Shown: positions 27,577-37,304, counted from the stretch's first letter. The stretch: 64,000 nt of DNA from Propionivibrio hellwigii (GCF_041770905.1 NZ_JBEUWX010000001.1:310001-374000), one strand, 5' to 3'. Translations and numbers: made by a program. The notes: a model not told the origin generated them from the letters alone.

Positions 27577-28419
27577 ATGTTAAAAAAGCAGACGGCGATT
27601 AGTATTGATGCCTGTGTTGCGCAGCATCAGGGCGACCGCGCCGAACAACAGGATCGTGTGGTCCTGCTTTCGCACCCGAGCGGTGACGTTGTGCTGGCCG
27701 TTGTGGCGGATGGCATGGGCGGTCATGCCGGCGGGGCGCTTGCCGCACAGCAGGTCATCCATACGGCACGCGGCAATTTCGAGCGTTATTTTGTACGCCA
27801 TGAATCGCCGCAGCAGCTGTTCGAAGCCAATATCAACGAAGCGCACATGCTGATCAAAGCCCTGCGCTTCGTCAATGAAAAAGACCCGCACAGCACGGCC
27901 GTGATGCTGCTGCTGCAATCCAATAAGGCGACTTGGGCGCACTGTGGCGACAGCCGCCTGTACCATTTCCGCGGGAAGCGTCTGCTATCGAGAACAACGG
28001 ATCATTCCTATGTCGAATTTCTGGTGGCGAATGGTTTGCTTTCGCCGAACGAGGCGGAAAAACATCCGCGCCGTAATGTGCTCGTAACCTCGCTGGGCGG
28101 TATCGAAGCACCGTATATTGATTATGGAGAAGCGAACGATCTGCGGGCGGGGGATGCTTTCTTGCTGTGTTCGGACGGTCTCTGGGATTACTTTACGGAT
28201 GCGGAGCTTGGCCTGGTTGTCGCCAAACTATCCGCGCGTAGGGCGTGTGATGCGCTGATTGCCCAGGCAAGGGTGCGGGCGCAAGGCATCGGGGACAATG
28301 TTTCGGTGGCGGTGCTCAAGTTGGTGGGGAATCAACCGCCCGCGCGCCCGACGGATTCCCGCAAACGCAGGGGAACTTCCAAATCTTCCAGGCGGCATAA
28401 GCCTGCGGATGCGAAATAA
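27577..28419 (+). CDS. PP2C-family serine/threonine protein phosphatase
   Basis: 280 residues. Metal-binding aspartates are in place: VVADGMGGHAGG (near 42-53), HCGDSRLY, and FLLCSDGLWDYF, with GDNVSVAVL near the C-terminus. The core therefore looks catalytically competent. The last 35 residues are Arg/Lys/Ser-rich and likely disordered. Soluble PP2C enzymes reverse Ser/Thr kinase signalling; no kinase gene is nearby. Being 1 kb downstream of the PspA/flotillin operon, on the same strand but with a divergent gene between them, it is not clearly part of it. G/A-rich low-complexity DNA follows at 28435-28500. Confidence 0.9.
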   Translation: MLKKQTAISIDACVAQHQGDRAEQQDRVVLLSHPSGDVVLAVVADGMGGHAGGALAAQQVIHTARGNFERYFVRHESPQQLFEANINEAHMLIKALRFVNEKDPHSTAVMLLLQSNKATWAHCGDSRLYHFRGKRLLSRTTDHSYVEFLVANGLLSPNEAEKHPRRNVLVTSLGGIEAPYIDYGEANDLRAGDAFLLCSDGLWDYFTDAELGLVVAKLSARRACDALIAQARVRAQGIGDNVSVAVLKLVGNQPPARPTDSRKRRGTSKSSRRHKPADAK

Positions 28420-28592
28420 CTGGAAGATGGCGAGCCAGGCTGGGATAGGGCGGGAAAACGCGGGGAAGGGTGGGAAAAAGCAAGAGAAGGCGGGAGAAAT
28501 GACTTGGCGAAGTGGCTTGGATGGCGATTGCTGAGGAAATACCCGGTCGGAACGGCGCAGAGTCCGGCCGCCAGTTAATCTCACCGCTTTGA

Positions 28593-30056
28593 TTATTGGC
28601 CGGAATGTTGACCGGGATTGGCCTTGTTGGGCGAGCGTTGACCACCCAGCAGCGCAGCAAGTGGCTTGCGCTTGCGGTCAAGGCCGGGGGCGGCGGATGC
28701 CCGTGTTTGCCCGGCGGCAGACGGTGCGCTCTGCCTGGGTTCGTAGGGTTTGCTGAAGTCAAAGCCGTCGGGCGCAATCGTGCTGATCGGCGCTGGTGCT
28801 CCAGATACCTTGACCGCGCGGCGTCCGCGCGTCGATGATGTGGCGGATACCTCGTAACCAGCTGTACGCGACGAGCGTTTTTTCTTTCCGCTCGGCGGGT
28901 ATTCATAGTCCTCATCCGGCGCATAACCGGGAATGATGATCTGCTCGATGGGTTTTTTGATGAGCTTTTCGATATCGACAAGATAGCGCACCTCATCGGC
29001 AGTGACCAGGGAAACGGCGGTACCGTGCTTGCCGGCGCGCCCGGTGCGGCCGATGCGGTGGATATAGTCTTCGGGCGTATGCGGCAGCTCGTAGTTGATG
29101 ACATGCGGCAGATCGTCGATATCCAGCCCGCGTGCGGCAACGTCGGTGGCAACGAGTACGTGCGTCGTGCCTTCCTTGAAGGATTCGAGTGCTTTCAGAC
29201 GATCGGTCTGGCTCTTGTTCCCGTGGATTGAATCTGCGGCGATGCCGGCCCGCTGAAGTTCCCGGGCAAGCCGGTTGGTCTCGATTTTCGTCCGTGTGAA
29301 GACCAGCACTTGCGTGAACTCTTTCGAACGCAGCAGCTTGACGAGCAGTGCGCGTTTGGCGGTGGCTGCGACCGGGTGCACGCGATGTTCAATGGTTTCC
29401 GATACCGTATTGCGCTGTGCGACTTCGATTAGCGTCGGAGCGTGGAGCATCTTGTCGGCGAGCTTTTTGATTTCTTCCGAAAAAGTGGCCGAGAACAACA
29501 GGCTTTGCCGCTGTGCGGGCAGCAGTTTGATGATACGTGTGACATCGGGGATAAAGCCCATGTCGAGCATGCGGTCGGCTTCGTCAAGGACCAGCGCCTG
29601 TACTTGGCCAAAATTCAGGCATTTTTGCTCGACCAGATCGAGCAGGCGGCCAGGGGTGGCGACAAGCACTTCGACGCCGCGGCGGATTTCTTCGATCTGC
29701 GGTTTGATGTCGACACCGCCGAAAGTGCACAGACTGCGGATCGGCAAATATCTGGCGTAAGTCACGACAGACTCGTAGACCTGAATGGCCAGCTCTCGCG
29801 TCGGTGCAAGAATGAGGACGCGTACGGGATGGCGTGCGGGTGAGGGGCTGTTGCTGGTGAACGGCAGGATGCGTTGCAGAAGCGGCAGCGCGAACGCCGC
29901 TGTTTTGCCGGTGCCGGTCTGGGCACCGCCCATGAGATCACGTCCGGAAAGTACGATGGGGATGGCTTGCGCCTGGATCGGCGTCGGCTGCGTGTAACCC
30001 TCGTCGGCAATGGCTTTCAGGAGTTCTGGCGCGAGGCCGAGTTCATCAAACCGCAT
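28593..30056 (-). CDS. rhlE: DEAD-box ATP-dependent RNA helicase (RhlE type)
   Basis: 487 residues from the ATG at 30056, MRFDELGLAPELLKA. All motifs are readable: Q motif GYTQPTPIQAQAIP, motif I AQTGTGKTAA, Ia PTRELAIQ, Ib TPGRLLDL, II LDEADRMLDMGF, III SATF, V ATDVAARGLDI and VI HRIGRTGRAG. The C-terminal 110 residues are basic and Ser/Pro/Ala-rich (GKKKRSSRTAG) and likely bind RNA. RhlE proteins remodel RNA in ribosome maturation and mRNA decay. The frame extends to 30149, but the added cysteine-rich stretch lacks family similarity. Confidence 0.93.
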   Translation of the reverse strand: MRFDELGLAPELLKAIADEGYTQPTPIQAQAIPIVLSGRDLMGGAQTGTGKTAAFALPLLQRILPFTSNSPSPARHPVRVLILAPTRELAIQVYESVVTYARYLPIRSLCTFGGVDIKPQIEEIRRGVEVLVATPGRLLDLVEQKCLNFGQVQALVLDEADRMLDMGFIPDVTRIIKLLPAQRQSLLFSATFSEEIKKLADKMLHAPTLIEVAQRNTVSETIEHRVHPVAATAKRALLVKLLRSKEFTQVLVFTRTKIETNRLARELQRAGIAADSIHGNKSQTDRLKALESFKEGTTHVLVATDVAARGLDIDDLPHVINYELPHTPEDYIHRIGRTGRAGKHGTAVSLVTADEVRYLVDIEKLIKKPIEQIIIPGYAPDEDYEYPPSGKKKRSSRTAGYEVSATSSTRGRRAVKVSGAPAPISTIAPDGFDFSKPYEPRQSAPSAAGQTRASAAPGLDRKRKPLAALLGGQRSPNKANPGQHSGQ

Positions 30057-30172
30057 CGGGAGCGCCTGTAGGTAAATGATGCAAATACATGGACATAGGC
30101 GATGGATTATACACGCATAGATATAGTGTATCCGGCTGACGACGCACACGCCGCCGCCATGTCATTTGGGGG

Positions 30173-30201
30173 CGGACAAGCGATACCTCTGTCCTTATAA
30201 T
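30173..30201 (+). promoter_or_regulatory. Probable sigma-70 promoter of the binding-protein gene
   Basis: A perfect -10 TATAAT at 30196-30201, with CGGACA at 30173-30178 as a weak -35 at 17-bp spacing. The start codon is 29 bp downstream of the -10, with GAAGGA as ribosome site. Confidence 0.55.
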
Positions 30202-30229
30202 GGCATTTTTCGTTCTGAAGGAATAAAAA

Positions 30230-31561
30230 ATGCGTAAAACATGGCTGGCAATTTCGCTAACGACGCTGGGCGCCTTTGTCTTTTCTTCCTCACTGATTGC
30301 TGCGCCGGCGCGTGGCAAGGCCAAGGCGCCTCGTAAAGCGCCAGCTGCTGCCGCGCCGGCAAGCGGCCCGGCTGAAATTGCGCTCGGCCATCAGCTCGAA
30401 GAAGATCGCGTGGCACGCATCATGCCCCTGATCGATGCATTCAACAATCAGCATAAAGACGTGCGGGTGACGCTGGTGCGCCGCGCGGCGGGCGAAGCGC
30501 CCAAACAGTTGAATCTGGTGACGAGCGCCGAACGGGAACAGTTCATCGCACAGCGTGCGCACTTCAAACCGCTGCATGCGATCATGAAGGCGGCCAAAAT
30601 CCCGTTCGATGCCCGTAAGCTCTCGCCTGCCTTGCGCGAAGGCCTGGTCGATGGACGCGGCCAGTTGTCGGCCCTGCCGCTGGCATTTTCGACGCCGGTG
30701 CTCTATATCAACAAAGCCGCGTTTCGCAAGGCGGGCCTGAATCCCGACACGCCGCCGAAGACCTGGGAGCAGATGCAGGATACGGCGGGCGCCCTGTACG
30801 CTTCGGGCGTCACCTGCCCCTTCACGACTTCATGGCCGGTGTGGGTATTTATCGATAACCTGAGCGCTTGGGACGGCGTCAGCGTCAGCGATGCCAAAGG
30901 ACGGCCGATGTTCAACAGCCTGCCGCAGGTCAAGCACATCGCCATGATGGCTTCCTGGGTTAAAGCCAATTATTTCCATCCGGCCGGTCGCCGCGACGAG
31001 GGCGATAAGCGCTTTACCAGCGGCGAATGCGCAATGCTGACCAGCACCTCCTCGCTCTATCCGCAGCTGCTGGCGAACAAGACGGTCGAAGCAGGCGTTT
31101 CTGCGTTGCCGTATCACGATGATGTTTATGGCGCGCCGAAAAACACGCTGGCCGACGGCGCCTCACTGTGGGCGCTCGACAAACTCAGCCCTGCGGAAAC
31201 CCGCGGTGTCGCACAGTTTGTGAACTATCTGCTCAGCCCGGAAGTGCAGATTAACATGACGACGGCCGGCGGTTTCCTGCCGCTGACACCCGTGGCCAAG
31301 GCGACTGCCTCCAGCCGTCTGCTGAACCAGGATATGGCGGCGCTGAGCGTGGCGGAAGGACAGTTGAGCCAGCATGCCGTCATGCCGAAGCTGCGTCCGG
31401 CGCAGAACGAACGGATGCGTATCGTGATCGACGAAGAGCTGGAAGCCGTCTGGGCGAATCGCAAACCGGCCAAGGAAGCGCTGGATAACGCCGTGGCGCG
31501 GACGCAAGCGCTGTCGTCTGCGGGCGCACGTGCACCGGCAAAGGGCAAGCGCCGCAAATAA
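30230..31561 (+). CDS. Extracellular solute-binding protein (UgpB/sugar type), orphan
   Basis: 443 residues with a signal peptide of about 25 (KTWLAISLTTLGAFVFSSSL then IAAPA). The fold matches family 1 binding proteins: VLYINKAAFRKAGLNPDTPPKTWEQM, SGECAMLTSTSS and the C-terminal QINMTTAGGFLPLTPVA are typical of UgpB-like glycerol-3-phosphate or sugar receptors. It would act in the periplasm. No permease or ATPase gene lies next to it, so it must serve a transporter encoded elsewhere or act as a sensor. The mature N-terminus is Ala/Lys/Pro-rich, and the protein ends in a basic KGKRRK tail. It has its own promoter and terminator. Confidence 0.85.
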   Translation: MRKTWLAISLTTLGAFVFSSSLIAAPARGKAKAPRKAPAAAAPASGPAEIALGHQLEEDRVARIMPLIDAFNNQHKDVRVTLVRRAAGEAPKQLNLVTSAEREQFIAQRAHFKPLHAIMKAAKIPFDARKLSPALREGLVDGRGQLSALPLAFSTPVLYINKAAFRKAGLNPDTPPKTWEQMQDTAGALYASGVTCPFTTSWPVWVFIDNLSAWDGVSVSDAKGRPMFNSLPQVKHIAMMASWVKANYFHPAGRRDEGDKRFTSGECAMLTSTSSLYPQLLANKTVEAGVSALPYHDDVYGAPKNTLADGASLWALDKLSPAETRGVAQFVNYLLSPEVQINMTTAGGFLPLTPVAKATASSRLLNQDMAALSVAEGQLSQHAVMPKLRPAQNERMRIVIDEELEAVWANRKPAKEALDNAVARTQALSSAGARAPAKGKRRK

Positions 31562-31611
31562 GCCCGCTTTCACTTCGCCCGGTCGCCTCGCCGGTGGCTG
31601 CGTCCGGGTTG

Positions 31612-31639
31612 AAAACCCCGCCCGTGCGGCGGGGTTTTT
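31612..31639 (+). terminator. Rho-independent terminator
   Basis: CCCCGCC/GGCGGGG stem with loop CGTGC, preceded by AAAA and followed by TTTTT. Ends the binding-protein transcript before alaS and looks bidirectional. Confidence 0.9.
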
Positions 31640-31801
31640 GTTAGTGCTGCGCCAGCGTGGCCTAATCCTTTTTTGCCCGGTTGCTGCGCGCCGTCGCTGC
31701 GGGCGGCGTGGGCGGAGCCATTCGGCAGTGTTAGAATCTGCAACCCATCTGCAACCCTTATGCTTCTTCCGTAACGCCTTCTTCCGTCTCGGGAAAAATC
31801 A

Positions 31802-34675
31802 ATGAAAAGCGCTGAAATCCGCGAAAAATTCCTTAAATTTTTTGAATCCAAAGGGCATCAGATTGTCGCTTCCAGCTCGCTGGTGCCCGCCAACGACCCC
31901 ACGCTCATGTTCACCAACAGTGGCATGGTGCAGTTCAAAGACGTGTTTCTTGGCACCGACAAACGCCCCTACAACCGCGCCACCAGTGTGCAGGCCTGCC
32001 TGCGCGCGGGCGGCAAGCACAACGACCTAGAAAGCGTCGGTTACACGGCGCGCCACCATACCTTCTTCGAGATGCTGGGCAACTGGAGCTTTGGCGATTA
32101 CTTTAAGAAAGAAAGCCTGCAATGGGGCTGGGAACTGCTCACCCAGGTGTATGGCCTGCCGCCCGAGCGCTTGCTCGCCACCGTCTATCACGAGGACGAC
32201 GAAGCCTATGACATTTGGACGAAAATCATCGGCCTGCCGCCCGAGCGCGTGATCCGCATTGGCGACAACAAGGGCGGCAAATACAAAAGCGACAACTTCT
32301 GGATGATGGCCGATACCGGCCCCTGCGGCCCGTGCAGCGAAATCTTTTACGACCACGGCCCGCACATCCCCGGCGGCCCCCCCGGCAGCCCCGATGAGGA
32401 CGGCGACCGCTTCATCGAAATCTGGAACCACGTGTTCATGCAGTTTGAAATGCACGAAGATGGTAGTGTCACCAAACTGCCCGCGCCCTGCGTCGATACC
32501 GGCATGGGGCTGGAGCGCGTGGCCGCCATTTTGCAGGGTGTGCACAGCAATTACAAAATTGACCTGTTCCAGGCGCTTATCCAGGCCGCTGCGCGCGAAA
32601 CCGGCGTGCCCTACAGCCAGGATGTGCCCAGTCTGAAAGTGATTGCCGACCACATCCGCGCCTGCGCCTTTCTGATTGCGGACGGCGTCATTCCCAGCAA
32701 CGAAGGCCGCGGCTACGTGCTGCGCCGCATCATCCGCCGCGGCATCCGACACGGCTACAAGCTGGGGCAGAAGCAGCCCTTCTTCTACAAACTCGTGCCT
32801 GATCTGGTACGGGAAATGGGCGGTGCCTACCGGCACCTGGCCGAGCAGGAGGCGCACATCACCGAAACGCTCAAGGCCGAGGAAGAACGCTTCTTCGAGA
32901 CGCTGTGGAAAGGCATGCTGGTTTTAACTACCTCTATTGCTGCGAAGTATGCAGAAAAACAGAATATTAAAAATCTGGTTCCTTATCCAATTAGATATCC
33001 CAATTATTCCTTTGAATATTACGTTGGTGATTTAGATGGGAATCAGGTGGATTTTGCTCATATTGAAAGCTCAACGCCAGATCGTGATCTTGAAGCTGCT
33101 AAAAATGTTAATAAGCTCAATAAACCAAAGCGTCCGCTATATTCTAGTATAAGGGGATGTCCTAAATTTGAATCCAATGACCCAAACACTTGTATCCATT
33201 CGGTTCCTGTCATTCTCCCAGGCGACGTGGCCTTCAAACTGCACGACACCTACGGCTTTCCGCTTGATCTGACGCAGGACGTGTGCCGCGAGCGCGATGT
33301 GACGGTGGATGTAGCCGGTTTCGATGCTGCCATGCAGCAGCAGAAAGACGCTGCCCGCGCCGCCGGCAAGTTCAAGATGGATAAGCTGCTCGAATATGAA
33401 GGCGAAGCGGGCGTCTTTACCGGCTACGAGGAAATGGCCCACGACGCTTGCCGCGTCGTTGCGCTGTACGCCGATGGCGCCAGCGCGAACGAACTGAAAG
33501 CGGAGCAGGCCGGCGTGGTCGTGCTCGACACCACGCCTTTCTACGCCGAAAGCGGCGGCCAGGTGGGTGATGCCGGCCGGCTCACCGCCCCCGGCGTGGT
33601 GTTTGATGTGGCCGACACGCAAAAAATCAAGGCCGGCGTGCACGGCCATCACGGTGTGCTCACACAGGGCGTGCTCAAGGTAGGCGATGCCGTGCAGGCG
33701 CAGGTCGATGCCGCGCGCCGCGCCGCCACCATGCGCAACCACAGCGTCACTCACCTCATGCACAAGGCCCTGCGCGAAGTGCTGGGCGATCATGTGCAGC
33801 AAAAAGGCTCGCTGGTCGATGCGGATAAAACCCGTTTCGACTTCACGCACGGCGCGCCCGTCACGCCGCAGCAGATCGCCGAAGTCGAGCGCCGCGTAAA
33901 TGCCGGAATCCTCGCTAATACCGCCACTCGGGCGCGCCTCATGACTATTGATGAGGCTCGCACAACTGGCGCCATGATGCTCTTTGGCGAAAAATACGGC
34001 GAGACCGTGCGCGTCCTCGATATTGGCGACAGCCGCGAATTGTGCGGCGGCACGCATGTGGCGCGCACGGGCGATATCGGCCTGTTCAAGATTGTGGCCG
34101 AATCCGGCGTCGCTGCCGGCATCCGCCGCGTGGAAGCCATCACCGGCCTCAATGCCCTGCACTGGGCGCAGGCGACCGAAGGCACCGTGCAGGCCGCCGC
34201 CGCCGCCCTGCATACGCCTGCCGCCGATCTGGAAGGTCGGCTGCAGCAAACGCTTGACCATGTCAGGGCGCTGGAAAAAGAAATTGCCATGCTCAAGGGC
34301 AAGCTGGCCGCCTCGCAAGGCGACGAACTCGCCGCCCTGGCGGTGGATGTCGGCGGCGTCAACGTACTGACCGCGCGGCTGGACGGGGCCGACGCCAAAA
34401 CCCTGCGCGAGACGCTGGACAAACTCAAGGACAAACTCAAAACCGCCGCCATCGTGCTCGCCGCCGTGGAGGGCGACAAAGTGCAACTGGCCGCCGGCGT
34501 GACCAAAGACCGCGTGGGCAAAATCAAGGCCGGCGAACTCGTCAACTTCGTCGCCCAGCAGGTTGGCGGCAAAGGCGGCGGCAAGCCCGACATGGCCATG
34601 GCCGGCGGCAGCGCGCCGGACAAGCTGCCGGAGGCGCTGGCTTCGGTCAAGGACTGGGTCGCATCCCGCCTTTGA
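31802..34675 (+). CDS. alaS: Alanyl-tRNA synthetase with a foreign-looking in-frame insert
   Basis: 957 residues against about 874 usual. The aminoacylation core is complete: AGGKHNDLESVG, ARHHTFFEMLGNWSFGDYF and DTGPCGPCSEIFYDHG. The editing domain retains HSVTHLMH and CGGTHVARTGDIG, and the C-Ala region is present to the end. Between ETLWKGML and LPGDVAFKLHDTYGFPLDL, where relatives have about a dozen residues, there are nearly 100 (about residues 374-471; bases 32921-33214) encoded by markedly AT-rich DNA. The frame is maintained throughout. The insert lies in the tRNA-recognition part. No intein junction residues are seen. Whether this copy is functional cannot be decided here. Confidence 0.93.
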   Translation: MKSAEIREKFLKFFESKGHQIVASSSLVPANDPTLMFTNSGMVQFKDVFLGTDKRPYNRATSVQACLRAGGKHNDLESVGYTARHHTFFEMLGNWSFGDYFKKESLQWGWELLTQVYGLPPERLLATVYHEDDEAYDIWTKIIGLPPERVIRIGDNKGGKYKSDNFWMMADTGPCGPCSEIFYDHGPHIPGGPPGSPDEDGDRFIEIWNHVFMQFEMHEDGSVTKLPAPCVDTGMGLERVAAILQGVHSNYKIDLFQALIQAAARETGVPYSQDVPSLKVIADHIRACAFLIADGVIPSNEGRGYVLRRIIRRGIRHGYKLGQKQPFFYKLVPDLVREMGGAYRHLAEQEAHITETLKAEEERFFETLWKGMLVLTTSIAAKYAEKQNIKNLVPYPIRYPNYSFEYYVGDLDGNQVDFAHIESSTPDRDLEAAKNVNKLNKPKRPLYSSIRGCPKFESNDPNTCIHSVPVILPGDVAFKLHDTYGFPLDLTQDVCRERDVTVDVAGFDAAMQQQKDAARAAGKFKMDKLLEYEGEAGVFTGYEEMAHDACRVVALYADGASANELKAEQAGVVVLDTTPFYAESGGQVGDAGRLTAPGVVFDVADTQKIKAGVHGHHGVLTQGVLKVGDAVQAQVDAARRAATMRNHSVTHLMHKALREVLGDHVQQKGSLVDADKTRFDFTHGAPVTPQQIAEVERRVNAGILANTATRARLMTIDEARTTGAMMLFGEKYGETVRVLDIGDSRELCGGTHVARTGDIGLFKIVAESGVAAGIRRVEAITGLNALHWAQATEGTVQAAAAALHTPAADLEGRLQQTLDHVRALEKEIAMLKGKLAASQGDELAALAVDVGGVNVLTARLDGADAKTLRETLDKLKDKLKTAAIVLAAVEGDKVQLAAGVTKDRVGKIKAGELVNFVAQQVGGKGGGKPDMAMAGGSAPDKLPEALASVKDWVASRL

Positions 34676-34922
34676 TTCCGGAATTTTGCCCGTGAACCCG
34701 ATGGATACCTGATGGATAGGCGATAAAGCGATACATGAGGGCGGTGCATACGGTGCCGCCCTCCGTTTTTTGTAACCATGCCGCTCATGCCGTCTTCTCT
34801 GGTCATTCACTCATGCTGTCCATTCCGCCTATTTCATTTATTTCGTCCATTCGCTGGTACCCGTTTTTACGCTGGCGGTGCGCATGGGCAGACGGGGCGC
34901 GGAGAATGCATAAGGAACTGAC

Positions 34923-35822
34923 ATGACGCACCGGCCTTCGACCACCGAGCAGATCGTTATCCGCGGCGTGCGCCACAATATCCGGCATTGGCGTGTTCCG
35001 GCCGGGCGGGATGGACACGCAGGGCAGGATGCGCCTGTCGTCTTTTTCCTGCATGGCTGGATGGATGCCTCGCCGACCTTCCAGTTCGTCGTCGATGCGC
35101 TGCTGTCCGACTGGCATGTCATCGCGCCAGACTGGCGCGGCTACGGCGATTCGGAATGGCTCTTGCGTCCGTACTGGTTTTCCGATTACTACGCCGACCT
35201 GCACGAAATTCTTGCCTACTATTCGCCCGAACGTCCGGCGCGGCTGGTTGGCCACAGCATGGGCGCAAACATTGCGGCGATTTATGCCGGCGCTTGTCCA
35301 GGGCGCGTTGCGCAGCTGGTCATGCTTGATTTTCTCGGCTTAAAACCGGCGGTCAATGATGCGCCGGTGCTGATCGGCAAATGGCTGCGCCATCTTGCCC
35401 GCACACCGGCGGGCAGCGTGTATGCCGACAGCGAAGCATTCGCCGCCCGCTTCATGCAAATGAATCCACGCCTGAGCCGGGCGCGGGCACAGTTTCTGGC
35501 GCGGCACCTTGGCCGTCGCCGTGACGATGGCCGGATCGAAATGGCCTGCGATCCTTGGCATCGCGTACCCTCGCCGTTGCCTTACCACGCCGAGGACAAT
35601 CTGGCGAGCTGGCGACGGATTGCCGCGCCGGTGTTGCTGGTGATTGCCGATCATGGCTACGCGATGCTGCGTTTCGGCAGCGACCCGGCGGAATTCAAGC
35701 GGCGCGTCGATTGCTTCCGCGATGTACGCCTTGTGCGGGTTGCCGAAGCTGGACACAATCTCCAGCATGATCAGCCGGAACGCGTCGCTCAAGCGATTGA
35801 GGCCTTCCTGACGCGGGATTAA
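34923..35822 (+). CDS. Alpha/beta-hydrolase
   Basis: 299 residues. Oxyanion-hole segment FLHGWMDASPTFQ, nucleophile elbow GHSMGAN, a probable acid in VIADHGYAM and the histidine in EAGHNLQHDQPE complete an alpha/beta-hydrolase triad. No signal peptide is visible, so it is probably cytosolic. Many small esterases and haloalkane- or epoxide-hydrolase-like enzymes share these motifs and the substrate cannot be deduced. The gene is isolated: a 247-bp gap without other genes precedes it and repeat DNA follows its stop. Confidence 0.8.
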   Translation: MTHRPSTTEQIVIRGVRHNIRHWRVPAGRDGHAGQDAPVVFFLHGWMDASPTFQFVVDALLSDWHVIAPDWRGYGDSEWLLRPYWFSDYYADLHEILAYYSPERPARLVGHSMGANIAAIYAGACPGRVAQLVMLDFLGLKPAVNDAPVLIGKWLRHLARTPAGSVYADSEAFAARFMQMNPRLSRARAQFLARHLGRRRDDGRIEMACDPWHRVPSPLPYHAEDNLASWRRIAAPVLLVIADHGYAMLRFGSDPAEFKRRVDCFRDVRLVRVAEAGHNLQHDQPERVAQAIEAFLTRD

Positions 35823-35939
35823 AGCGCCTTCCTTCGCCAAAATACGGCGTTGCCGTGTTGGTCAGGCCTTGCCGTATTGCTCAACCTGCTTCTGCCGCAC
35901 TCGCCGGCAAAAGCGCCCCGAAAACCCGCGCAAACAGGT
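35823..35939. repeat. Degenerate family-C remnant
   Basis: CCTTCCTTCGCCAAAATACGG and GCCTTGCCGTATTGCTC resemble one half of the C element, but the other half has decayed. It begins right after the hydrolase stop. Confidence 0.5.
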
Positions 35940-36096
35940 CAGAAAACATAAATCGCGCTGAAGCCCTTTAAACACAAGGGCTTCAGCGCATCAAAAAACA
36001 TAATGACTGCTTCGCTCGCTTTTTTAAAGGGGAGCTGCCCAAAGGGCTGAGGGGTTAACAGCCTATTTTTTACACGGCAAAGTCGAGCCGCTATAT
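35940..36096 (+). repeat. Long repeat D, copy 2
   Basis: About 157 bp nearly identical to 12813-12967, including the CAGAAAACATAA arm, the GACTGCTTCGCTCGCTTTTT stretch and the terminal truncated C end. Confidence 0.8.
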
Positions 36097-36255
36097 TTTG
36101 GTTGTCTCAAATATGGGTGCCTTGCCCGTTAGCCCTTTGTTTATAAGGGTTCCAGAGGCGCCTGCCCGGAGCGCCTTCATCCATGCAGGTTTTGGAAGTA
36201 CCCGCCCGCAAACACCCTATCCACGCGGGGTTCATAAATGTGCCCCGAAAGCCTC
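36097..36255. repeat. Repeat-A array
   Basis: Three or four A units, with cores CCCTTTGTTTATAAGGG and CCCTATCCACGCGGG. Confidence 0.75.
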
Positions 36256-36359
36256 ATAGCGGCTCGACTTTGCCAAAAGACAAGGCGGCGAGCCGCTGAC
36301 AGTACGAGTAGTACGGCAAGGCGAAGCCAACGCCGTATTTTGGCAAAGGAAGCCGCTAT
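36256..36359 (-). mobile_element. Correia-like MITE (family C), 104 bp
   Basis: Same length, ends and core as 13172-13275, with only a few differences. Immediately followed by an E element, as at 13281. Confidence 0.85.
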
Positions 36360-36364
36360 TTCAG

Positions 36365-36627
36365 AGCGGGCGCGGGGCGGCTTGGCGGAATCAAGGGCTT
36401 GATTGTTTGAGCGTGAGCGAGTTAATCAAGCCCGCCGCCAAGTAACCCGCGACAAGGAGTCTTCTGCGCCTGGGGTCGCCTTTCTTTGCTAACTTTCTTT
36501 GGCGAGATAAAAAAAGAAGGTAGGAAAGTCAGCGGGGTGCGCTGCCGCTCAGCGCAACGGCATCAAGAGATGTTTTGTGGGTGGAAGTCAGCGCGCATGC
36601 TGTGGCGATTCTTGTTTTTAGTTTCAG
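36365..36627 (+). repeat. Repeat E, copy 2
   Basis: About 263 bp, same order of landmarks as copy 1: long hairpin, CTGCGCCTGGGGTCGC, TTTCTTTGGCGAGATAAA, GCGCTGCCGCTCAGCGC, ending near GATTCTTGTTTTTAG. Confidence 0.8.
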
Positions 36628-36800
36628 GGTAGCTGCCCGCTAGCCCGCGTATTTAGGGCATCTCCGAGGGGGATGCTCTGAAGCCCTTATAAACAGTGCA
36701 TCTCCGGGCGCCATGCCGGCAAACGCGTTATTTATAAGGGCTTCAGAGATACCTGCTCGCAAACGCCCTATCCACGCGGGTTTCCAGGCATATCTTTCCG
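36628..36800. repeat. Repeat-A array
   Basis: A units including CCCGCGTATTTAGGG and CCCTATCCACGCGGG; a short frame across it is a by-product. Confidence 0.75.
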
Positions 36801-36834
36801 CGTATTCATAACGACGAAGCACCCAAAAACCCCT

Positions 36835-37096
36835 TAGGCGCAGCCGCAGGCGCGGGGCGGCTTGGCGGAAGCAAGGGCTTGATTGTTTGAGCGCAGCGAG
36901 TTAATCAAGCCCGCCGCCAAGCGGCCCGCGGCAAGGAGTCTTCTGCGCCTGGGGTCGCGTTTCTTTACTGACTTTCTTTGGCGAGGCAAAGAAAGTCAGC
37001 GGGGCGCGCTGCCGCACAGCGCTACAGCATCAAGAGGAGTTCCGTGGGTGAAAGTCGGCGGGCAGGCTATGGCGATTCTTATTTTTTAGTTTCAAG
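36835..37096 (+). repeat. Repeat E, copy 3 (without a flanking C element)
   Basis: About 262 bp, starting CTTAGGCGCAGCCGCAGG and ending ATTTTTTAGTTTCAAGG. The left boundary has an extra 20 bp also seen at the far end of copies 53578 and 56994. Confidence 0.8.
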
Positions 37097-37245
37097 GCAC
37101 CTGCCTGCCCGCCCGTGTATTTAGGGCATCTCCAGCGCCCATGCCCTGAAGCCCTTTATTTATAAGGGCTCCAGAGGCGCCTGCCCGGAAACGCCCTATC
37201 CACACGGGCCTCCGGGCAGCCTCTTGGAAACGCTTTTCCCACGCG
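37097..37245. repeat. Repeat-A array before the aldo/keto reductase
   Basis: A units with CCCGTGTATTTAGGG and CCCTATCCACACGGG cores, running almost to the ribosome site of the next gene. Confidence 0.75.
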
Positions 37246-37304
37246 GTAAAGTGGCGGCTCCGGGCAGTGACAGCCATTTCATCATCTATAACAAGGAGTC
37301 TGTG

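Noticed and set aside
32921..33214. Intein in alaS
   Set aside because: No Cys/Ser at the first junction, no His-Asn followed by Cys/Ser/Thr at the second, and only about 98 residues.
33137..34810. Long reverse-strand frame opposite alaS
   Set aside because: Shadow of the GC-rich alaS 3' half; no start region, no motifs.
34735..34926. 63-codon frame before the alpha/beta-hydrolase
   Set aside because: No ribosome site or similarity; it overlaps the start of the hydrolase gene.
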